This document shows positions 8,262 to 16,192 of a DNA stretch of 34,447 bases, piece after piece. The notes beneath the pieces were generated by a model. That model ran no database searches and was not told where the DNA came from. It saw only the letters and a list, made by a program, of their open reading frames with translations. The stretch covers positions 1-34,447 of the forward strand of contig PWUC01000143.1 in assembly GCA_003562655.1 (NCBI GenBank), written 5' to 3'. The translations under genes and the position numbers were made by a program. How positions within the stretch are numbered: position 1 is the stretch's first letter; the number at the start of each line of letters is the position of its first letter. The DNA comes from Clostridia bacterium (GTDB lineage Bacteria; Bacillota_E; SLMV01; PUMD01).

Positions 8262-8441
8262 TTCTGTGCGTTCTGGGAAGGATTATGACCGTGCTTGGAG
8301 AATAGATTAAGAAAAGGCACAGGAGAGCAGAAGGCAAGAGAATGACGAGCTCAGAGATGAAACGGAGGACCCGCCAGTTGCGTCAATTGAGTCGCCGATG
8401 CGGGCCATTTTTATGATCAGAGGGGAAAGGGGAGACATCAG

Positions 8442-9533
8442 TTGCCCATATTTGACCAGATGGCGAAGCTGGGGCATGAACAGCTGATTTTTGCCAGCGA
8501 CAGGGAAAGCGGTCTCAGAGGCATCATTGCGATTCATGATACGACCCTGGGATCCGCCCTCGGGGGCTGCCGGATGTGGGACTACCGTGGGGAAGGCGAA
8601 CTGATTGATGATGCCCTGAAACTGTCTGCGGGAATGACGTCGAAGTCTGCCGTGACCCGGTGCAACCACGGCGGAGGCAAGGCGGTCATATGGGCAGATC
8701 CGGAGACGGACAAATCGGAACCTCTGCTGCGAGCCTTCGGACGCTTTGTTGAGGGCCTTCGCGGCCGCTTCGTGACCGGAACGGATCTGGGCACCACTGC
8801 TGAGGATTTTCTGATCTCGTCTCAGGAGACCCAGTGGTTGGTGGGCCTCCCCGAGTATGCAGGCGGAAGCGGCGATACCTCGGTCACCACGGCCTACGGG
8901 GTGTTCTGGGGTCTGAAGGCGGCGGCCGGGCATCTGTGGGGAACCGATGATCTGAGCGGGAGGCGGGTTGCCGTTCAGGGCGTTGGCAAGGTCGGCACCC
9001 TTCTGGTGCAGCATCTTGTGCAGGCCGGCTGTGAGGTCGTCGTCTGTGACGTAGATGAACGCAGGTGCCAGGACATGGTCGCTAAATACGATCTGCAGGT
9101 CATTGGGGTGGATGAGATCTACGATGTCGAATGTGATGTCTTCTCGCCCTGTGCCATGGGTGGAATTCTCAACGAGGGGACGGTGGAGAGGCTCCGGTGC
9201 AGCATCGTGGCGGGGGCGGCCAACAACCAGCTGGCTGAGGATAGAATGGGCGACCTCATGCACGAAAAGGAGATTCTGTATGTCCCGGATTATATCATCA
9301 ACGCGGGTGGGTTGATTCAGGCTGCCGATGAGATGCATGGGTTTGACAGGGAGCGTGCCATGCGGAAGACGGCGGGTTTATATGAGCTGCTTCAGCGGTG
9401 TTTTGCCCTGGCAGATGAGTTGGACATCCCTCCCTTTGAAGCGGCAGACCACCTGGTGCGGGAGAGGATTGAGACGTTGGCGCAGGTCAGTCGCATCTAT
9501 TTGCCCCCCGCTTGCCATGGGAAGGAACGATGA
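8442..9533 (+). CDS. Glu/Leu/Phe/Val-family amino-acid dehydrogenase, paralogue 1 (phenylalanine-dehydrogenase-like pocket)
   Basis: This NAD-dependent dehydrogenase would convert an L-amino acid to its 2-oxoacid plus ammonia. Catalytic Lys68, Lys80 (HGGGK) and Asp115 are present at the same numbers as in leucine dehydrogenase, and the Rossmann motif is VQGVGKVG. Compared with the next gene, pocket positions differ: residue 113 is Gly rather than Ala, and the late pocket segment reads GGLIQAADE rather than GGVINVAHE. In phenylalanine dehydrogenases the equivalent sites are Gly and Leu, so a larger or aromatic substrate is inferred. The segment before Lys80 (CNHGGGK) is also unusual. The start is TTG 8442 and the gene lies 3 bp before the paralogue, so the two are co-transcribed. 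Confidence 0.88.
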   Translation: MPIFDQMAKLGHEQLIFASDRESGLRGIIAIHDTTLGSALGGCRMWDYRGEGELIDDALKLSAGMTSKSAVTRCNHGGGKAVIWADPETDKSEPLLRAFGRFVEGLRGRFVTGTDLGTTAEDFLISSQETQWLVGLPEYAGGSGDTSVTTAYGVFWGLKAAAGHLWGTDDLSGRRVAVQGVGKVGTLLVQHLVQAGCEVVVCDVDERRCQDMVAKYDLQVIGVDEIYDVECDVFSPCAMGGILNEGTVERLRCSIVAGAANNQLAEDRMGDLMHEKEILYVPDYIINAGGLIQAADEMHGFDRERAMRKTAGLYELLQRCFALADELDIPPFEAADHLVRERIETLAQVSRIYLPPACHGKER

Positions 9534-9536
9534 TTC

Positions 9537-10598
9537 ATGGAGATATTTGAGCGCATGCGTGACATGGATCACGAGCAGCTGGTGTTCTGTCATGATGAAG
9601 TCTCCGGGTTGAGGGCAATCGTGGCAATTCACGATACGACCCTGGGGCCCGCCCTTGGTGGGACCAGGATGTGGAACTACGATTCAGAGGAAGACGCCAT
9701 CGAGGATGTGCTGCGCCTGTCCCGGGGAATGACCTATAAGAGCTCTGCCATGGGCCTGAATCTCGGTGGGGGCAAGGCAGTCATCATGGGCGACTCCAGA
9801 AAGGACAAGACGGAACAGCTGTGGAGGGCCTATGGGCGCTTTGTCCAGTCACTTGGAGGCCGGTACATAACCGCCGAGGATGTGGGAACCACTCCTGATG
9901 ACATGTCCTTTGTATCAGCCGAGACCGAGTATGTGGCGGGGTTGTTGCACAAATCCGGCGACCCCTCGCCCGTTACGGCCTACGGAGTATACCGGGGTAT
10001 CAAGGCATCCCTTGAGCACCTGACGGGTTCCGACGATCTGGGCGGCCGGACTGTTGCTGTGCAGGGGATCGGAAGCGTGGGCTATGCCCTGTGCGAGTAC
10101 CTGCACGAGGAGGGGACCCGGCTGCTGGTAGCGGACATATTCGAGGAGCCCATCAGTCAGGCTGTTGAGGCCTTTGACGCCGAGGTTGTCGATCCCGACC
10201 GGATTCACGCCTGTGAGTGTGATGTCTTCTCTCCCTGTGCGCTGGGTGCCGTGATCAACGAGGAGACGATCTCCGAGCTGGGATGCCGGATCGTTGCAGG
10301 AGCGGCGAATAATCAGCTGGCTGAGGATGGGCACGCAGAGGTCCTGCGAGAGATGGGAATCCTCTACGCGCCAGATTACGTGATCAACGGTGGTGGGGTG
10401 ATCAATGTCGCCCACGAGTTTTACCCCGGAGGATACAACCGCGAACTGGCCCTGCGCCAGGTGGACAGGATCGGTGACTACCTGAAACAGATCTTCATCA
10501 CCAGCGATGACGAACAGATCCCCACCCGCGTTGCTGCTGATCGGATGGCCGAGGCCCGGATCGAGAGCATTGCGAGGATAAAGCGAATCCGGGCATAG
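9537..10598 (+). CDS. Leucine dehydrogenase (paralogue 2)
   Basis: This 353-aa enzyme oxidatively deaminates branched-chain amino acids to 2-oxoacids, producing NADH and ammonia. Catalytic Lys68 (MTYKSS), Lys80 (NLGGGK) and Asp115 (TAEDVGT) fall at the classical leucine-dehydrogenase positions. Pocket residues Leu40, Ala113 and the two Val of GGVINV are the leucine-dehydrogenase type. The NAD-binding glycine motif is VQGIGSVG. It follows paralogue 1 by 3 bp in the same direction and is upstream of the 2-oxoacid:ferredoxin oxidoreductase genes that would use its products. Valine and isoleucine are likely co-substrates. Confidence 0.9.
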   Translation: MEIFERMRDMDHEQLVFCHDEVSGLRAIVAIHDTTLGPALGGTRMWNYDSEEDAIEDVLRLSRGMTYKSSAMGLNLGGGKAVIMGDSRKDKTEQLWRAYGRFVQSLGGRYITAEDVGTTPDDMSFVSAETEYVAGLLHKSGDPSPVTAYGVYRGIKASLEHLTGSDDLGGRTVAVQGIGSVGYALCEYLHEEGTRLLVADIFEEPISQAVEAFDAEVVDPDRIHACECDVFSPCALGAVINEETISELGCRIVAGAANNQLAEDGHAEVLREMGILYAPDYVINGGGVINVAHEFYPGGYNRELALRQVDRIGDYLKQIFITSDDEQIPTRVAADRMAEARIESIARIKRIRA

Positions 10599-10649
10599 GA
10601 GGACTCTTGACAGATTGAGTCACGAAGGATGTGGCAGTGCGGCCAGTTT

Positions 10650-10661
10650 CGTCAGCTGACG
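10650..10661. repeat. Palindrome A, possible operator half of a pair
   Basis: CGTCAGCTGACG is a perfect 12-bp palindrome centred at 10655.5. It shares the core TCAGCTGA with palindrome B, centred 84 bp downstream. Confidence 0.5.
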
Positions 10662-10732
10662 CCTGTGGACAGTGACGTAACACCGACAGCAACATCGTTG
10701 GCGGCCTCGTCGCAGCAGGAACCGAGCGGAGA

Positions 10733-10746
10733 ATCTCAGCTGAGAT
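10733..10746. repeat. Palindrome B, possible operator half of a pair
   Basis: ATCTCAGCTGAGAT is a perfect 14-bp palindrome centred at 10739.5. The 84-bp distance to palindrome A is eight helical turns, which would put bound proteins on the same face of the DNA. Confidence 0.5.
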
Positions 10747-10786
10747 CATCGGTGTCGGGCCTCCGTTCCGCCCAGCCTCAGCGGTG

Positions 10787-10806
10787 ACATGGCTTTTCGG
10801 CCATGT
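10787..10806. repeat. Short hairpin upstream of the oxidoreductase operon
   Basis: ACATGGC (10787-10793) and GCCATGT (10800-10806) form a perfect 7-bp stem with a 6-nt loop TTTTCG. There is no T-run after it, so it is not a standard terminator. Confidence 0.4.
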
Positions 10807-11087
10807 GCCCTGGGTACATCGACACGAAGGGCTCCAGTGCGGGTGGGGCGGTCATCATGGATAGGGCCCGGGCGCGACGCCCGTCGGGGACCGCTGAGGG
10901 TGACTCTCGCATGGAACCCATCGGGGTGACGGCCACACCGTTGGTCGCGGTCAAGTCCGTGACCCCCGTTTCAAGAGGACTGGGCAACTCAACGGTTGCC
11001 TTTGGCCGGGCCCCGGGGAGCGGTGGCGGCGAAGATTGAGGTGCGGGCCGAGCTGGTGATGACAGTTCAGGCAAAGGAGGAGCGCAG

Positions 11088-11345
11088 GTGGCAACAAAAA
11101 AAGAGAGATGGGTCTTCGACCCGGAGCGCTGCAAGGGATGTGGCCTCTGCATTGACGCATGCCCCGAACAGATCATACACCTCTCCGACAGGACCAATCG
11201 CGCCGGATACCGGACCGTGGAGATTTGTGGGCAGGACAGGTGCATATCCTGTGGTTTTTGCGCCCTCAGCTGTCCCGATGCTGCCATCGAGGTATTCAGG
11301 CCCCAGGGGAGAAGGGATGAAGATGACGGGAGGGACCAGGGGTGA
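11088..11345 (+). CDS. 2-oxoacid:ferredoxin oxidoreductase, ferredoxin-like delta subunit
   Basis: This 85-aa protein has two complete 4Fe-4S motifs: CKGCGLCIDACP and CISCGFCALSCP. It would pass electrons from the thiamine-containing catalytic subunits to ferredoxin. The start is GTG 11088 with a near-perfect ribosome-binding site (AAAGGAGG, 11073-11080). It overlaps the next gene by 4 bp, so the two are translationally coupled. It is the first gene of a four-gene operon in the order delta-alpha-beta-gamma, typical of VOR/KOR-type enzymes. Confidence 0.9.
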   Translation: MATKKERWVFDPERCKGCGLCIDACPEQIIHLSDRTNRAGYRTVEICGQDRCISCGFCALSCPDAAIEVFRPQGRRDEDDGRDQG

Positions 11346-12418
11346 GCAATCTTCAACTGTTCAAGGGAAACGAAGCTGCAGCCGAGGCGGCCATACGGGC
11401 GGGGTGCAGGTATTTCTTCGGCTATCCCATTACACCCCAGAATGAGCTGCCGGAATACCTGTCATGGAGACTGCCAGAGGTCGGAGGGGTGTTTCTGCAG
11501 GCCGAGAGTGAAGTTGCTGCGATCAACATGGTCTTTGGCGCCGCCGGAGCGGGGGCCAGGACCATGACATCGTCCTCGAGTCCGGGCATCAGTCTGAAGC
11601 AGGAGGGAATATCCTACATAGCCGCAGCCGAACTCCCTTGTGTCATCGTCAATATGGTCCGTGCTGGTCCGGGCCTGGGCGGGATTCAGCCAGCGCAGTC
11701 CGACTACTTCCAGGCAACCCGGGGGGGAGGGCACGGGGACTACCGGACGGTGGTTCTCGGACCCGGGGGGCTGCAGGAAATGGTCGACCTGACCTTCGAG
11801 GCCTTCGACATTGCTGACCGCTATCGGAACCCGGTGGTGGTGTTGGGAGACGGTGTCATGGGGCAGATGATGGAGCCCGTCCGTTTTCCCCCCATGATGG
11901 ACCTCGAAGACCTCCCCGCGAAGGAATGGGCCACCACGGGGAGGCGGGGGCGAAAGGAGCGGAACCTGCTCAAGTCCCTGTATCTCGACCCGGAGGTCTC
12001 GATGAAGCACAACAGGAAACTGGATGACAAGTTCCGCCTGATGAGGGAAAGGGAAGCCCGCTGGGAGCTGGTGGATTCGGACGATGCCGAGTGGATCTTT
12101 GTCGCCTATGGCACAACGGCCAGAATCGTACGTAAGGTTGTCAGTGAAATGCGCAGAGAGGGCCAGCGGGTGGGCATGCTGCGCCCCATTACCCTGTGGC
12201 CCTTCCCGGAGGCAGCCTTCTCCGACCTTGCCGAACAGGTCAGGGGATACTTCGTAGTGGAGATGAGCATGGGGCAGATGGTGGAGGACGTGCGGCTTAC
12301 GGTGCAGGGCAGGGTACCCGTCGGGTTTTACGGCACTGCTGGAGGCGTGATGCCGGATTATCGGGATGTCAGGCGCAAAATGGAGGCGTTCATCGGGGAA
12401 GTTGGTGGTGCGCAGTGA
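11342..12418 (+). CDS. 2-oxoacid:ferredoxin oxidoreductase alpha subunit (VorB-like, 3-methyl-2-oxobutanoate type)
   Basis: This 358-aa subunit carries the pyrimidine-side domain and the domain II fold of the enzyme that turns 2-oxoacids plus CoA into acyl-CoA, CO2 and reduced ferredoxin. Typical segments are GNEAAAEAAIRAGCRYFFGYP near the N-terminus, QAESEVAAINM and TMTSSSSPGISLKQEG. The family contains 2-oxoglutarate and branched-chain 2-oxoacid enzymes. Branched-chain (VOR) specificity is inferred from the VorB-like sequence and the leucine dehydrogenase nearby, not proved. The start (GTG 11342) overlaps the delta gene; the stop overlaps the beta gene by 4 bp. Confidence 0.88.
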   Translation: MSNLQLFKGNEAAAEAAIRAGCRYFFGYPITPQNELPEYLSWRLPEVGGVFLQAESEVAAINMVFGAAGAGARTMTSSSSPGISLKQEGISYIAAAELPCVIVNMVRAGPGLGGIQPAQSDYFQATRGGGHGDYRTVVLGPGGLQEMVDLTFEAFDIADRYRNPVVVLGDGVMGQMMEPVRFPPMMDLEDLPAKEWATTGRRGRKERNLLKSLYLDPEVSMKHNRKLDDKFRLMREREARWELVDSDDAEWIFVAYGTTARIVRKVVSEMRREGQRVGMLRPITLWPFPEAAFSDLAEQVRGYFVVEMSMGQMVEDVRLTVQGRVPVGFYGTAGGVMPDYRDVRRKMEAFIGEVGGAQ

Positions 12419-13161
12419 AGGCGGTGTATACAAGACCCAGGTCGCTGACTGACAGGACAACTCACTATTGCCCCGGCTGTGTGCACGGAATCGTGCACCG
12501 GATCGTCGGTGAGGTGATCGATGAGCTGGACCTGAGCGACAGGATCATCGGGGTTGCCTCCGTGGGGTGTTCCATCCTGGCCTACGAGTACTTCGACATC
12601 GATTATCAGGAGGCCGCCCACGGCCGGGCTCCGGCGGTGGCCACCGGGATCAAACGGGTGCATCCCGACTCTGTCGTCTTCACGTACCAGGGGGACGGCG
12701 ATCTGGCCTCCATAGGTGTGGCTGAGATCATCCACGCCGCGATGCGGGGAGAGGACATCACGGTCATTTTCATCAACAACGCCATCTATGGGATGACGGG
12801 TGGCCAGATGGCGCCGACCACCCTGTCGGGTCAGAAGTCCACCACGTCGCCTGCTGGACGGGATCCGGGGCATGCGGGACACCCAATCCGGGTGGTCGAG
12901 ATGCTCGCTACACTGCCCGGGGCTTCCTACCTGGAACGGGTCTCATGCCACGATGCCCGCCACATAATTGGGACCAAAAGGGCGGTCAAGAAGGCTTTTG
13001 AGGTCCAACTGGCGGATGGGGGCTTCTCCCTGGTTGAGGTTCTGGCAAACTGTCCCACCAACTGGGGTATGGATCCCAAGAAATCCCTGGAGTGGCTGAG
13101 GGACAACATGATCCCGTATTTCCCGCTGGGTGAAGTGCGAACTCCCGGGGAGGTCGGTTGA
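12415..13161 (+). CDS. 2-oxoacid:ferredoxin oxidoreductase beta subunit (thiamine pyrophosphate-binding)
   Basis: This 248-aa subunit holds thiamine pyrophosphate. The metal/diphosphate-binding motif is GDGDLASIG followed by INNAIYGMTGGQMAPTT, and HYCPGCVHG at the N-terminus is typical of KorB/VorA proteins. The start is GTG 12415, overlapping the alpha stop in a GTGA; longer in-frame starts upstream lie inside the alpha gene and are unlikely. It works with the alpha, gamma and delta subunits encoded around it. Confidence 0.9.
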   Translation: MKAVYTRPRSLTDRTTHYCPGCVHGIVHRIVGEVIDELDLSDRIIGVASVGCSILAYEYFDIDYQEAAHGRAPAVATGIKRVHPDSVVFTYQGDGDLASIGVAEIIHAAMRGEDITVIFINNAIYGMTGGQMAPTTLSGQKSTTSPAGRDPGHAGHPIRVVEMLATLPGASYLERVSCHDARHIIGTKRAVKKAFEVQLADGGFSLVEVLANCPTNWGMDPKKSLEWLRDNMIPYFPLGEVRTPGEVG

Positions 13162-13162
13162 C

Positions 13163-13699
13163 ATGGAACACCAGATTCTCATGGCGGGCTTCGGTGGACA
13201 GGGCATTATGCTCATGGGGCAGATGCTGGCCTACGCGGGTATGAAGGAGGACAGGTACGTCTCGTGGCTTCCCTCCTACGGCCCCGAACAGCGGGGAGGG
13301 ACAGCCAATTGCAGCGTGATCGTCTCCGACGAGCCGGTGGGATCCCCGGTGGTGACGGAGCCCACGATCTGCGTGGTTATGAACCAGCCCTCCCTCGCCA
13401 GGTTCAGAAACGCTGTGCAGGAGGGCGGTCACATCTTCATCAACAGCTCTCTCACAGACGGGATCGTGGATCGCGACGACATCGAGGTGGTCCGGCTTGC
13501 AGTGACCGATGAGGCTGAGGCCCTGGGCAACGTCCGGGTGGCCAACATGATCATGCTGGGCGCCCTGACAATCGTGAGGGAGTTGATCTCGCTGGAGAGA
13601 CTGCAGGAGGTCCTGCCGGGGGTGCTGCCCGAACGGAGGCATTCTCTGATTCCACTGAACATGCAGGCACTGGAGCGGGGTAGAGATCTGGTCAACTAG
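13163..13699 (+). CDS. 2-oxoacid:ferredoxin oxidoreductase gamma subunit
   Basis: This 178-aa subunit begins with the diagnostic MAGFGGQGIMLMGQMLAYAG and continues with SYGPEQRGG, features of the gamma domain of pyruvate/2-oxoacid:ferredoxin oxidoreductases that takes part in CoA binding and assembly. ATG 13163 has GGGGAGG about 9 bases upstream and lies 1 bp after the beta stop; an in-frame start at 13130 is inside beta and less likely. It completes the four-subunit set. Confidence 0.92.
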   Translation: MEHQILMAGFGGQGIMLMGQMLAYAGMKEDRYVSWLPSYGPEQRGGTANCSVIVSDEPVGSPVVTEPTICVVMNQPSLARFRNAVQEGGHIFINSSLTDGIVDRDDIEVVRLAVTDEAEALGNVRVANMIMLGALTIVRELISLERLQEVLPGVLPERRHSLIPLNMQALERGRDLVN

Positions 13700-13754
13700 A
13701 CTGGCTGACTGGGGGAGAGGTCGCTACAGCCGGGTACAGAGTAGGAGGAGCCGC

Positions 13755-14423
13755 ATGGCAGCAGACGATCGTCAGGGTCTGCCGGAGGAAGTGAGCGTGG
13801 GTGATGTCGAGGAACTGCTGGGTCATCTCGCCGGCATAGAGGCCTGCCGCGTTGTGTGCAACCAGTGGGGAGCAGTGGAGGAGATCCACGTTCTCGCTGG
13901 GGGTGACCGTCATCCCAAGCAGATTGTCAGGGATATCGAGAGCGCCCTGGCAGCCAAGTGGGGACTGCAGATTGACCACAAGAAGGTCAGCATTGCCCAG
14001 GTGCAGCGGGACGAGTCTTCGGAGGAGGAGGTCGACGGACACCTCAGTCTGGTCAGCATAAACACCATCAACCGCCCCGGGCAGATGCAGGTGGAGACCC
14101 GTGTGGTGATCAGATCGCCCGGGATGGGAGAGATGGAGGGTCGGGCCGTCAGCGTCCTTTCGCCGGCGCAGTACGGTAGGGTGTCGGCGGAGGCGGCTGT
14201 AAGGGCTGTGACGGAGACGATGGGCGAGGGATGCTCAGTTCACCTGGAGGATATGCGGGTGCTCGAGATGACCGCCGGTTCGGCAGTGGTCTGTCAGCTC
14301 AGTGTTATCCGTTCCCGGGGGGACGCCGAAATCGTTGCGGGGATCAGCCCCGTCCGGGGAGAAGATCTGATTCGTGCTTCGGTGGATGCGGTCTTGATGG
14401 CAGTGAATTCATACCCGTTGTGA
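13755..14423 (+). CDS. Conserved protein of unknown function, two-part architecture
   Basis: I do not recognise a named family for this 222-aa protein. The first part (about residues 12-85) has a pattern familiar from uncharacterised Bacillota/Actinobacteria proteins: IEACRVVCNQWGAVEEIHVLA followed by HPKQIVRDIESALAAKWGLQIDHKKVSIAQV. A charged linker (ESSEEEVD) leads to a second alpha/beta part (about 95-222) with regular strands. It has no signal peptide or membrane segment. AGGAGGAG precedes the ATG at a good distance. It lies 55 bp after the oxidoreductase operon and before the DUF3866 gene, and may belong to either unit. Confidence 0.7.
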   Translation: MAADDRQGLPEEVSVGDVEELLGHLAGIEACRVVCNQWGAVEEIHVLAGGDRHPKQIVRDIESALAAKWGLQIDHKKVSIAQVQRDESSEEEVDGHLSLVSINTINRPGQMQVETRVVIRSPGMGEMEGRAVSVLSPAQYGRVSAEAAVRAVTETMGEGCSVHLEDMRVLEMTAGSAVVCQLSVIRSRGDAEIVAGISPVRGEDLIRASVDAVLMAVNSYPL

Positions 14424-14440
14424 TCTACATAGAAGGGGTC

Positions 14441-14452
14441 GGGCAGCTGCCC
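14441..14452. repeat. Perfect 12-bp palindrome before the DUF3866 gene
   Basis: GGGCAGCTGCCC is self-complementary and lies 20 bp upstream of TTG 14473. It shares the CAGCTG centre with the two palindromes at 10650 and 10733. Whether it is an operator is unknown. Confidence 0.35.
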
Positions 14453-14472
14453 ATATGACGGAAGGTGGTTCC

Positions 14473-15603
14473 TTGACGCGTGCTTACGCTGTTGTGGCCG
14501 CCGAGGTGCTGCGGACGGAATGCCTCGGCGCCGATCTGGTCCGTTGTGAAGTTCGCATCCCGAAACGAGAGGGTACAACCCACGCCCTGAACTTCGTGGA
14601 TCTGACCGGCGAGGTCCGCCCCGGAGACCGGGTGCTGATGAATACCACGGCCGTGGACCTGGGTCTTGGAAGCGGCGGCTTTCACTTTATCATGAGCGGC
14701 GAGCGCATGGAGGGCCCTCTCTCGGAGGGCAGAGGTCACATCATGAAGCTGCGCTACACGCCCTGGCAGATGAGAACCCTATCAGTCGAGGAGGAGGATT
14801 CTCCTCACCATCGCCAGATGGCCTGCGGAGACTCCCTGGACGGCATGCCCGTCGTCTGTGTCGAGCTGCACAGCCAGCTGCTTCCGGTCGTGGCCGGGAT
14901 ACGCTTCGCAGACCCCGGCCTGAAGATCGCCTACGTCATGACTGACGGCGGAGCGCTTCCCATGCAGCTCAGCGCCACGGTTACCCAGCTCAGGCGAGCG
15001 GGTTGGCTGTCGTCGACCATCACCGTTGGCAACAGCTTCGGCGGTGACTGGGAGGCGGTCAACACGTACAGCGGGCTGATCGCTGCCCGACGGGCCCTGG
15101 GCGCCGATGCTGCAGTCGTGGGGATTGGCCCGGGAATCGTGGGTACCGGCACCCCGTGGGGGCACACCGGTCTGCAGCAGGCCCAGGCCGCGAATGCCGC
15201 CGTGACCCTCGGTGGGCGGGCTGTTCTGCCCCTGCGGGTGTCCGGCGAGGACTGCCGGAACCGGCACCGCGGGATCAGCCATCATTCCCTGACCGTCCTG
15301 GGCCGCGCCGTCATGGGAGAGGTCTGGGTGGTGATGCCCCAGGAACTGTCCCGGCGGTGGCACCTGTGGCGCCAGCTGCTCCGCGAGGGGATATGCAGCC
15401 GGCACCGGCTGGTTTCAGAAAGGGCACGGGGGGCGATGGAGCTGCTGCGCCGGGATGACGCCTGGCCGCAGTGGAAGCGGCTCCTGCGCCACATGGGGCG
15501 CTCCCCTGCGGGCGAGCCGGACTTCTTTCTCGCTGCCTGTGCTGCCGGGCGCTGCGGTGGGACGATGGTGCAGAGGAGGGGCGAGGTTGATGGAGGGTTC
15601 TGA
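14473..15603 (+). CDS. DUF3866 family protein
   Basis: This resembles DUF3866 proteins, conserved in Bacillota and Actinobacteria and often next to an ADP-ribose Nudix hydrolase, as here. Characteristic segments are VRPGDRVLMNTTAVDLGLGSGG, HIMKLRYTPWQ and GIGPGIVGTGTPWGHTG. The biochemical role is not known. TTG 14473 is preferred because GGAAGGTGG lies just upstream and the product then starts where relatives do; ATG 14455 adds 6 residues. The end overlaps the Nudix start by 14 bp, which indicates an operon. Confidence 0.8.
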   Translation: MTRAYAVVAAEVLRTECLGADLVRCEVRIPKREGTTHALNFVDLTGEVRPGDRVLMNTTAVDLGLGSGGFHFIMSGERMEGPLSEGRGHIMKLRYTPWQMRTLSVEEEDSPHHRQMACGDSLDGMPVVCVELHSQLLPVVAGIRFADPGLKIAYVMTDGGALPMQLSATVTQLRRAGWLSSTITVGNSFGGDWEAVNTYSGLIAARRALGADAAVVGIGPGIVGTGTPWGHTGLQQAQAANAAVTLGGRAVLPLRVSGEDCRNRHRGISHHSLTVLGRAVMGEVWVVMPQELSRRWHLWRQLLREGICSRHRLVSERARGAMELLRRDDAWPQWKRLLRHMGRSPAGEPDFFLAACAAGRCGGTMVQRRGEVDGGF

Positions 15604-16144
15604 TTTGAAATTTTCCGGCCGCATACTGCGGGTTCGGGTTGACCGGATCGGGGATGGACAGATCCGTGAGGTTGCCGAGGTCCGTGATGTTAGCTGTGTG
15701 CTGGCGGTCCGGTGCGAAGCCGGGGGGCGGCCGCAGATATTGATGGTGGAGCAGTACCGGCACGGCGCGGCAAAATCGCTGTGGGAGATCCCTGCCGGCA
15801 GGGTGGATGCAGGCGAGACCGCCCTCGAATGTGCCCGCCGCGAACTGGCTGAGGAGACGGGCTACTGTGCTGCCAGCTGGCGCCATCTGGGGGGCTTCTA
15901 TTCATCGCCGGGTTTCAGCAGTGAGTTCATTGATGTGTACCAGGCCCTGGATCTCGAGGCCCTGGACCGGCCCCCCGTGGGAGATGAAGACGACATTCGT
16001 CACCGCTGGATGGAGGTCGATGAGATCACCGGCTGGGGGCGGTCGCGTCTTCTGGACGGCAAGACCCTCTCGGCACTCATGTTGTGGTGGGCAAAACCCG
16101 CCTCTTGCCCCCGGGTGTGTAATGATTTGGACCGGCCCCAATAG
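15590..16144 (+). CDS. nudF: Nudix hydrolase, ADP-ribose pyrophosphatase type
   Basis: This enzyme hydrolyses ADP-ribose and similar nucleoside diphosphate compounds to AMP plus sugar phosphate. The Nudix box is complete (GRVDAGETALECARRELAEE plus TG), preceded by VEQYRHGA and WEIPAGR, typical of ADP-ribose pyrophosphatases. ATG 15590 has GGAGGGGCGAGG upstream; an in-frame start at 15455 would lie deep inside the DUF3866 gene. In B. subtilis nudF is likewise next to spoIIM. Confidence 0.88.
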   Translation: MEGSDLKFSGRILRVRVDRIGDGQIREVAEVRDVSCVLAVRCEAGGRPQILMVEQYRHGAAKSLWEIPAGRVDAGETALECARRELAEETGYCAASWRHLGGFYSSPGFSSEFIDVYQALDLEALDRPPVGDEDDIRHRWMEVDEITGWGRSRLLDGKTLSALMLWWAKPASCPRVCNDLDRPQ

Positions 16145-16192
16145 ACTTATTGATGGGAGGGTTCGAGTCGATCCCGGAGGGAGAGACCTCAG

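Larger units (their letters stand above)
10599..11087. other. 489-bp gene-free stretch with several palindromes
   Basis: This lies between the dehydrogenases and the oxidoreductase genes. It holds two perfect palindromes with core TCAGCTGA (10650-10661 and 10733-10746), a 7-bp hairpin (10787-10806), a 10-bp inverted repeat (CCTCAGCGGT at 10776-10785 with ACCGCTGAGG at 10890-10899), and a CGGGCG-CGA-CGCCCG hairpin near 10870. Frames at 10629-10785 (52 codons) and 10803-11039 (78 codons) have no recognisable product or convincing ribosome-binding site. TTGACA at 10607-10612 could be a -35, but no good -10 follows. It may be a regulatory leader or a gene remnant. Confidence 0.55.

Noticed and set aside
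8300..8335. Possible sigma-54 promoter before the dehydrogenases (AGGCAC...GCAG)
   Set aside because: The spacing between the GG and GC elements is one base too short for sigma-54, and no activator gene is nearby.
10803..11039. 78-codon plus-strand frame in the gap before the oxidoreductase operon
   Set aside because: There is no ribosome-binding site, the start codon lies inside a hairpin, and no family is recognised. It is left as a possibility in the gap entry.
10778..11356. 192-codon minus-strand frame over the same gap and the ferredoxin gene
   Set aside because: Half of it is antisense to a clear 4Fe-4S protein, and the remaining part has no features of a real protein.
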